From Chloroflexota bacterium (GTDB lineage Bacteria; Chloroflexota; Limnocylindria; Limnocylindrales; CSP1-4), in NCBI GenBank assembly GCA_017860675.1, contig JAGDMV010000029.1:1-17719 (forward strand): a stretch of 17,719 nucleotides of DNA, in the 5' to 3' direction. Below the pieces are notes generated by a model. It did no database searches, had not been told where the DNA came from, and worked only from the letters and a program-made list of their open reading frames with translations. Below, piece after piece: positions 13,503 through 17,719 of the stretch. The position numbers and the translations under genes were made by a program. Position 1 is the first letter of the stretch. Each line of letters opens with the position of its first letter.

Positions 13503-14151
13503 CCCCGGCGCGGTCGACCGGGCTGCCGCGCGCGCCAGGCTGGGGATCCCGGCCGACGGCCGGCTGCTGCTGGTCTTCGGCGGCTCGCAGGCGGTGCGCC
13601 GCTTCTCGGCGGCGGTGACCGGCGCGCTGCCGCGCCTGGTCGAGCGGACCTGGGTCCTGCACGTCACCGGCGACGCCGGCTACGCGGGGGCCCTGGCCGA
13701 TCGCGAGGCCCTGCCGCCCGCGAGCCGCGGGCGCTACCGGCCGGCTGCCTTCCTGGCAGACGACATGGCCGACGCGCTGGCCGCGGCCGACCTCCTCGTG
13801 GGGCGGGCCGGGTCGTCAACCCTGGCCGAGGCAGCGGCATTCGGCCTGCCGCTCGTCTGCGTGCCCTACCCGCACGCCGCCGGCCACCAGCGCGCGAACG
13901 CCCGGATCCTCGTGGAGGCAGGCGCGGCCCGGCTGGTGGCCGACGAGGCGTTCAACGCCGAGGCGCTCCTCGACGCCGCGGCGCTGCTCGACGAGCCGGA
14001 CGCGCTGGCCACGATGCGGGCGGCGGCGCTGGCGATCGGCCGCCCGGGTGCCGCCGACGCGGTCGCGGCGCTCGTGCTGGCGGCCGCCGAGCGGCGGAGC
14101 TGGCCGGGGCCGGCAGAGGTGGAGCGGATCGCGCGGGGGGCGGGCGCATGA
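13045..14151 (+). CDS. murG: lipid II synthase MurG (UDP-GlcNAc transferase), N-terminal domain shortened
   Basis: MurG transfers GlcNAc from UDP-GlcNAc to lipid I at the inner membrane face, forming lipid II. The 368-aa product opens with RVVIAGGGTGGHIYPALAVA (2-21), then has FTTGGYVAIPVLLAA (84-98), LWEGNAIPGRSVR (107-119), FGGSQAVRRF (178-187), GRAGSSTLAEAAAFG (253-267) with Glu262 at the nucleotide-binding position, and VPYPHAAGHQRANA (273-286). After the first helix (ARSLRARP, 21-28) it runs straight into ESGLVPPAGIPL (29-40). The strand and GT-x-GxE segment normally found there, about 13-16 residues, is missing. The C-terminus has a short extension of about 20 residues. Its first 458 nt overlap the open ftsW frame. 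The stop overlaps murB as ATGA, where murC would normally stand. Confidence 0.93.
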   Translation: MRVVIAGGGTGGHIYPALAVARSLRARPESGLVPPAGIPLHRLALRSLRTVDRDLHLVLDPLRLAASVPQAAALLARVRPTAVFTTGGYVAIPVLLAARPLGIPVVLWEGNAIPGRSVRATARLAAAVAVSFDETCRALRAQRCYRTGTPIRDPGAVDRAAARARLGIPADGRLLLVFGGSQAVRRFSAAVTGALPRLVERTWVLHVTGDAGYAGALADREALPPASRGRYRPAAFLADDMADALAAADLLVGRAGSSTLAEAAAFGLPLVCVPYPHAAGHQRANARILVEAGAARLVADEAFNAEALLDAAALLDEPDALATMRAAALAIGRPGAADAVAALVLAAAERRSWPGPAEVERIARGAGA

Positions 14152-15164
14152 GCGCGGGTCGCGTGCCCGGGGGCGGAGGTGGGATCGCCGCCTGCATCCG
14201 GCTGGCAGACGGTACCGACCTCGCCCCGGCCGACCTGGCGGCCGAGATCGGCCGCGCCCTTCGCCTGCGGGCACGGCCGGGGGAGTCGATGGCCCGCCAC
14301 ACGACGATGCGGGTCGGTGGCCCGGCCGACCTCTACGCGCCCGCCGACACGCTCGCCGCCCTCGTCGGGCTCGTCCGGCTCGCCCGTTCGCGCGGCATCC
14401 CGCACTGGCTGCTGGGGCGGGGCAGCGACGTGGTCGTGGCCGATGCCGGCGTTCGCGGCCTGGTCATCCACGTCCGCTGCGCTGGCAACCGGCTGCTGCC
14501 CGGCGACCGGCTCGCTGCCGAGGCGGGCCTTCCGCTGGCGCGGGCCGCGACGATCACCGCCGCGGCCGGTCTTGCCGGCCTCGAGTTCGGCCTTGCCATC
14601 CCGGGCAACGTGGGCGGCGCGGTCTGGGCAAACGCCGGGGCACACGGCTCCGATGTCGCGGCCGTCCTGGAACGGGCGACGCTCCTCGGGCCGGACGGAG
14701 TCGAGCGCGAGGAGGACGCGATCTCGCTCGGGCTGGGCTACCGCGACAGCCGGCTCAAGCACGCCGAGCCCGGCGCGGCGCCCGAGGTCGTCCTGTCGGC
14801 CGTGTTCAGGATGACGGCAGACGACCCGGGGGCGATCGACCGCCGGCTGGCCGAGATCCGGCGCTGGCGTCGGGCGAACCAGCCGCTCGGCATCCCCTCG
14901 GCCGGGAGCGTCTTCCGCAACCCGCCCGGCGCCTCGGCCGGGGCGCTCATCGACGCCTGCGGCCTCAAGGACCGCCGGATCGGCGGCGCAGTCGTGTCGG
15001 AGCGCCACGCCAACTGGATCCTGAACGACCGGGGCGCCAGCGCGGCGGACGTCCGCCGGCTGGCCGACGAGGTCCGGGCCGTCGTCGCGGCCCGGACCGG
15101 GGTCGTGCTCGTCCCCGAGATCGTGTTCGCCGGCGACTGGGCCGGCTGGGAGGAGGCCCGATGA
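14148..15164 (+). CDS. murB: UDP-N-acetylenolpyruvoylglucosamine reductase MurB
   Basis: MurB is a flavoenzyme that reduces UDP-GlcNAc-enolpyruvate with NADPH to give UDP-MurNAc. The 338-aa product has the FAD-binding parts RHTTMRVGGPADLY (50-63), LLGRGSDVVVADAG (88-101) and GLAIPGNVGGAVWANAG (148-164). The substrate part follows: LGYRDSRLK (196-204), PSAGSVFRNP (250-259) with the probable proton donor Ser254, GGAVVSERHANWILN (279-293), and a late Glu324 in VPEIVF. The compact arrangement resembles type II MurB enzymes, but that subtype call is tentative. The first 30 residues are extra and poorly conserved in appearance. It starts and ends in ATGA overlaps with murG and ddl. Confidence 0.95.
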   Translation: MSAGRVPGGGGGIAACIRLADGTDLAPADLAAEIGRALRLRARPGESMARHTTMRVGGPADLYAPADTLAALVGLVRLARSRGIPHWLLGRGSDVVVADAGVRGLVIHVRCAGNRLLPGDRLAAEAGLPLARAATITAAAGLAGLEFGLAIPGNVGGAVWANAGAHGSDVAAVLERATLLGPDGVEREEDAISLGLGYRDSRLKHAEPGAAPEVVLSAVFRMTADDPGAIDRRLAEIRRWRRANQPLGIPSAGSVFRNPPGASAGALIDACGLKDRRIGGAVVSERHANWILNDRGASAADVRRLADEVRAVVAARTGVVLVPEIVFAGDWAGWEEAR

Positions 15165-16288
15165 CCCCGACCGCGCGTCCCCCGATCGCCGTGCTCGTCG
15201 GCGGCCCGTCCGCCGAGCACGACGTCTCGATCGTGTCCGGCACCGCCATCGCCGAGGCGCTGGCCGATGCCGGCTGCCGGGTGACGGTCCACCTCATCTC
15301 CCTCGACGGTGGCTGGTGGCGGCTGCCCGACGGCCACCGCCGGGACGGCCGACCGCTGGCTGCCTACGACGACCCCGCCGCGGTGGGAGCGATGGGCGCG
15401 ACCGGCGCTGCCGAGACGCTGACCGCCCTGGCCGCGAGCGACCCGTCGACGGTGGTCTTCATCGCCCTGCACGGCCCGTTCGGCGAGGACGGCACGGTCC
15501 AGGCCCTGGTCGAGGCGGCCGGCCTCGCCTTCACCGGCTCGGGCGTGGCCGCCTCGGCGATCGGCATGGACAAGCCGCGCTTCAAGGCCCTCGCCAGGGG
15601 CGCCGGTCTGCCGGTGCTCGACTGGCTGGAGATCCCGGCCCGGCGCTGGACGTCGGAGCGGGCCGAGGTCCTGGCCGAGCTGGAGGCCTTCGGCCGTGCC
15701 CACGGCGATGGGCGGCTGATCGTCAAGCCGGCGGGCCTCGGGAGCTCGGTCGGGATGACGATCGCCCACGCGGCGGCGGAGCGACCGGGCGCGCTCGACG
15801 AGGCCCTTCGCTTCGACGGCCGGGCGGTGGTCGAGCCGTACCTCGAGCGACCGCGCGAGCTGGAGGTCGCGGTCCTGGGCAACGACGAGGGCGCGCTGCG
15901 CGTGTTCGGGCCCGGGGAGGTGACGCCCGGCCGCGAGTTCTACGACTACGCCGACAAGTACCTGGTGGCGGGCGCCCGCACGACCCCGACCGCCGACCTG
16001 CCTTCGTCGCTCGCGGCCGAGGCGCGGCGCCTGGCGGCCGCCACCTTCACCCTGGTCGGGGCGGCCGGGTTCGCCCGGGTCGATGGCTTCCTGGCCGGCG
16101 ACGGCCGGCTCCTGGTGAGCGAGATCAACACGATCCCGGGCTTCACCCCGATCAGCCTCTTCCCGGCCATGGCCATGGCCGGCGGGCTCGGCTTCAGCGA
16201 GCTGTGCCTGGAGATCGTCGACCTCGCCCTGGCGGCCCGTGCCGCGCGGCCCAACCGCCGCCTCCGCCCCGCGGACCTGCCCCGATGA
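15161..16288 (+). CDS. ddl: D-alanine--D-alanine ligase Ddl
   Basis: Ddl joins two D-alanines with ATP to give the dipeptide that MurF attaches. The 375-aa ATP-grasp protein has VLVGGPSAEHDVSIVSG (11-27), ALHGPFGEDGTVQ (102-114), KPAGLGSSVGM (189-199), EFYDYADKY (259-267), GFARVDGF (303-310) and EINTIPGFTPISLFP (321-335). Tyr267 matches the omega-loop tyrosine of D-Ala-D-Ala enzymes; a Phe there is known from D-Ala-D-lactate ligases, so normal dipeptide product is expected. GGAGGAGG lies just upstream of the ATG at 15161, which also overlaps the murB stop. Having Ddl and MurF in one unit places both steps under one control. Confidence 0.96.
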   Translation: MTPTARPPIAVLVGGPSAEHDVSIVSGTAIAEALADAGCRVTVHLISLDGGWWRLPDGHRRDGRPLAAYDDPAAVGAMGATGAAETLTALAASDPSTVVFIALHGPFGEDGTVQALVEAAGLAFTGSGVAASAIGMDKPRFKALARGAGLPVLDWLEIPARRWTSERAEVLAELEAFGRAHGDGRLIVKPAGLGSSVGMTIAHAAAERPGALDEALRFDGRAVVEPYLERPRELEVAVLGNDEGALRVFGPGEVTPGREFYDYADKYLVAGARTTPTADLPSSLAAEARRLAAATFTLVGAAGFARVDGFLAGDGRLLVSEINTIPGFTPISLFPAMAMAGGLGFSELCLEIVDLALAARAARPNRRLRPADLPR

Positions 16289-17121
16289 GCGGCTCGATCC
16301 CCGTCCGCGGGACCCACGCTCGCCGGCGCAAGGGTCCGCGGCGCGCGTCGGCCGGCCTGACGCCCGGTCGGGCCGCTGCCGCCCTCGTGCTCGTGCTGGT
16401 GGTCGCCGCCGGCTGGGGCCTGACCGCGTCCGAGGCATTCACCGTGACCGAGCTCGACGTGACCGGCACGGACTACACCCCGCCCGAGTCCGTGGCGACC
16501 GCCCTCGCCATGCCCAGCCCGGGCGCGAACGCCTTTGCCCTGGCCACCGAGCCCCTGGGCTCCCGGCTCCGGGCGCTGCCCACGATCGCCACGGCCGAGG
16601 TCGAGGTGGTCCTGCCCGACACGCTCCGCGTGCGCCTCGAGGAGCGGGAGCCGGTCCTCACCTGGCGAACCGCGGAGCGCGCCCTGCTGATCGACAGGGA
16701 GGGTCGGGTGCTTGCCGACGCCGCCGATCCGGCCGCCACCGAGGCCACCCGCCAGGCCGCCGAGCGCCTGCCGGCGGTCGACGACCGGCGTGCCGCCCCG
16801 TTCCTGCCCGGCCCCGGGGGAACGCTCGAGCCGCTCCTGCTCGACGTGGCCACCCGGCTCCTGTCGCTGCGTCCGGCCGACGTCGGCAGCGGCAGCACCG
16901 GCCTCACCGTGGCCCTCGACGGCGCCGACGGCTGGATCATCCAGCCCGCGGTCGACGAGCCCTGGACGGCCGTCTTCGGCGTGTACACCGCCGAGCTCCG
17001 GCCGCCGGACATCGTGCCCGCCCAGGTGCGCCTGCTGCGCAGCCTGCTGATGGGTCGCGAGCAGAAGATCGCCCGGGTCGTCCTCGCCGACGCCGAGAAC
17101 GGCACCTACGTGACCCGGTGA
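16285..17121 (+). CDS. ftsQ: cell division protein FtsQ (DivIB), POTRA-containing
   Basis: FtsQ is a bitopic divisome scaffold that gathers FtsL/FtsB and passes control to FtsW-FtsI. The 278-aa product has a basic cytoplasmic tail (1-28), one membrane helix (about 29-46) and a POTRA domain (about 52-120: FTVTELDVTGTDYTP, LRALPTIATAEVEVVLPDTLRVRLEEREPV). A beta-type FtsQ domain follows, with LLIDREGRVL (134-143) as a clear landmark. The ATG at 16285 overlaps the ddl stop and has no ribosome site of its own, so it is probably translated by coupling. Its position between ddl and sbp/ftsA matches the standard order. Confidence 0.92.
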   Translation: MSGSIPVRGTHARRRKGPRRASAGLTPGRAAAALVLVLVVAAGWGLTASEAFTVTELDVTGTDYTPPESVATALAMPSPGANAFALATEPLGSRLRALPTIATAEVEVVLPDTLRVRLEEREPVLTWRTAERALLIDREGRVLADAADPAATEATRQAAERLPAVDDRRAAPFLPGPGGTLEPLLLDVATRLLSLRPADVGSGSTGLTVALDGADGWIIQPAVDEPWTAVFGVYTAELRPPDIVPAQVRLLRSLLMGREQKIARVVLADAENGTYVTR

Positions 17122-17244
17122 GCCGGCTCGGGCGACCGACCGCACCCGCCGCCGGCGCACGCGCCGTCGCCGTGGCCGCCACCCGCGCGGGTGCATGGCA
17201 GGGAGGGCGCGGGTCGGGTAGCCTTGCCGCGGAACCGCAGCCGA

Positions 17245-17251
17245 GGGAGGT
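17245..17251 (+). promoter_or_regulatory. ribosome binding site of sbp
   Basis: GGGAGGT sits 10 nt before the GTG at 17262 and supports that start over the much longer upstream open frame, which runs back through ftsQ. Confidence 0.6.
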
Positions 17252-17261
17252 CGCTCTGCCC

Positions 17262-17585
17262 GTGCTCCTGCCCCTCGCGGGGCTGCTCATCGGCGTCATG
17301 CTCGGTCTCGTGCTCAACGTCAACGTCGGTTTCGAGCTGGCGCGCTACTCGGCCGTGGCCATCCTGGCCGCGCTCGATTCCGTCCTCGGGGCGGTCCGCG
17401 CCGAGCTGGAGGGTTCCTACAACAACCGCATCTTCGTGTCCGGCTTCGTGGTGAACGCGATCGTGGCCGTGCTGCTGACCTTCATGGGCGACCAGCTCGG
17501 CCTGGATCTGTACCTGGTGGCGCTCATCACCTTCGGGCTGCGAATCTTCCAGAACGTTGCCCTCATCCGCCGCCACTTCCTGTAG
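17262..17585 (+). CDS. sbp: small basic protein Sbp, DUF1290 family
   Basis: A 107-aa membrane protein of the DUF1290 (small basic protein) family, found next to ftsQ/divIB and ftsA in many Gram-positive-type dcw clusters; its role is unknown. From the GTG it shows a first helix (about 3-18), ARYSAVAILAALDSVLGAVR (27-46), FVSGFVVNAIVAVLLTFMGD (58-77), a third helix (about 80-92) and the family end LRIFQNVALIRRHFL (93-107). Length and motifs fit the family throughout. It follows ftsQ after 140 nt, the longest gap inside the cluster, and may start a sub-transcript with ftsA. Confidence 0.88.
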   Translation: MLLPLAGLLIGVMLGLVLNVNVGFELARYSAVAILAALDSVLGAVRAELEGSYNNRIFVSGFVVNAIVAVLLTFMGDQLGLDLYLVALITFGLRIFQNVALIRRHFL

Positions 17586-17645
17586 AGGCGGGCCACGGGC
17601 AAGCGAGAGACAGGCGGCCTGGCCGCAAGGAGAGGTTGAGACGAG

Positions 17646-17719
17646 GTGGAACGCGAGGTGGTCCTCGTCGGGGTCGACGTCGGGACGACGAAGGTCGTCG
17701 CCCTCATCGGCGAAGTGGG
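17646..17719 (+). CDS. ftsA: cell division protein FtsA, first 24 codons (cut by window edge)
   Basis: FtsA is the actin-like protein that tethers FtsZ to the membrane. Only the N-terminus is present: VLVGVDVGTTKVVALIGEVG (residues 6-25, the last codon incomplete), which contains the first phosphate-binding motif of the actin/Hsp70 fold as seen in FtsA. The GTG start is backed by AAGGAGAGG at 17627-17635, 10 nt upstream. Other actin-fold proteins (MreB, PilM) share this type of N-terminus, but the position after ftsQ and sbp makes FtsA the natural call. ftsZ would be expected just beyond the window. Confidence 0.88.
   Translation, partial: MEREVVLVGVDVGTTKVVALIGEV

Noticed and set aside
14738..16438. 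Long - strand open frame opposite murB, ddl and ftsQ
   Set aside because: Antisense shadow with no domain; the three + strand genes have full motif sets.
17614..17626. GCGGCC-T-GGCCGC palindrome between sbp and ftsA as a terminator
   Set aside because: The one-base centre cannot form a stable loop without opening much of the stem, no T-run follows, and it merges into the ftsA ribosome site.
1..17719. CRISPR arrays, insertion sequences, tRNA genes or phage modules
   Set aside because: No regularly spaced repeat array, transposase-like protein, tRNA cloverleaf or integrase was seen; the window looks like core chromosome.

Overview
The window is about 17.7 kb of very GC-rich DNA. Most of it is a division and cell-wall (dcw) cluster on the + strand, running from mraZ at 3.8 kb to the first codons of ftsA at the right edge. 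Four features suggest a high-GC Chloroflexota, possibly a Limnocylindria/Ellin6529-type lineage: the cluster holds murB, ddl, a small basic protein (DUF1290) and ftsA; an F420-type (DDN-like) reductase lies next to it; a LysM protein has an N-terminal four-cysteine segment; and the RNase P RNA is compact. Placement is inference from gene content and style. Actinomycetota is the main alternative, but murB-ddl-ftsQ-sbp-ftsA is not their usual layout.

Left part (1-3.5 kb). The 3' portion of the RNase P RNA enters from the left edge. Convergent to it on the - strand are two small hypothetical genes of 64 and 81 aa; the 81-aa product has four cysteines. A short intergenic region with candidate promoters in both directions separates them from a + strand gene for a single-pass membrane protein with a C-terminal LysM domain. 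That gene converges, across a perfect 8-bp hairpin, on two co-oriented - strand genes: a Septum_form-type membrane protein and a deazaflavin/F420-type nitroreductase-like protein with a C-terminal hydrophobic tail.

Promoter region (3.5-3.84 kb). A good sigma70-type promoter (TTGACC, 16-nt spacer, TATGAT) is followed at its predicted transcription start by three AGTGG repeats spaced exactly 10 nt apart. This is the architecture of a MraZ operator. A leader of about 200 nt with a strong hairpin then precedes mraZ.

Cluster (3.84-17.7 kb). The order is mraZ, rsmH, an unrecognised 63-aa basic ORF, ftsL-like, ftsI, murF, mraY, murD, ftsW, murG, murB, ddl, ftsQ, sbp, ftsA (partial). Seven junctions are exact 4-nt ATGA or GTGA overlaps, and smORF/ftsL overlap as TGATG, so the genes look translationally coupled. 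Together they make lipid II (MurF, MraY, MurD, MurG, MurB, Ddl) and build the septal synthase and divisome (FtsW, FtsI, FtsL, FtsQ, FtsA), with RsmH and MraZ at the head.

Three departures from the textbook cluster stand out. murE and murC are absent from their usual places, with no remnant. The ftsW frame stays open for 458 nt inside murG. MurG itself lacks about 13-16 residues of its N-terminal domain close to that overlap. These last two may share one cause, either a deletion or indel or a sequence error. The most novel-looking pieces are the 63-aa ORF, which has the best Shine-Dalgarno site in the window, and the four-cysteine domain of the LysM protein.
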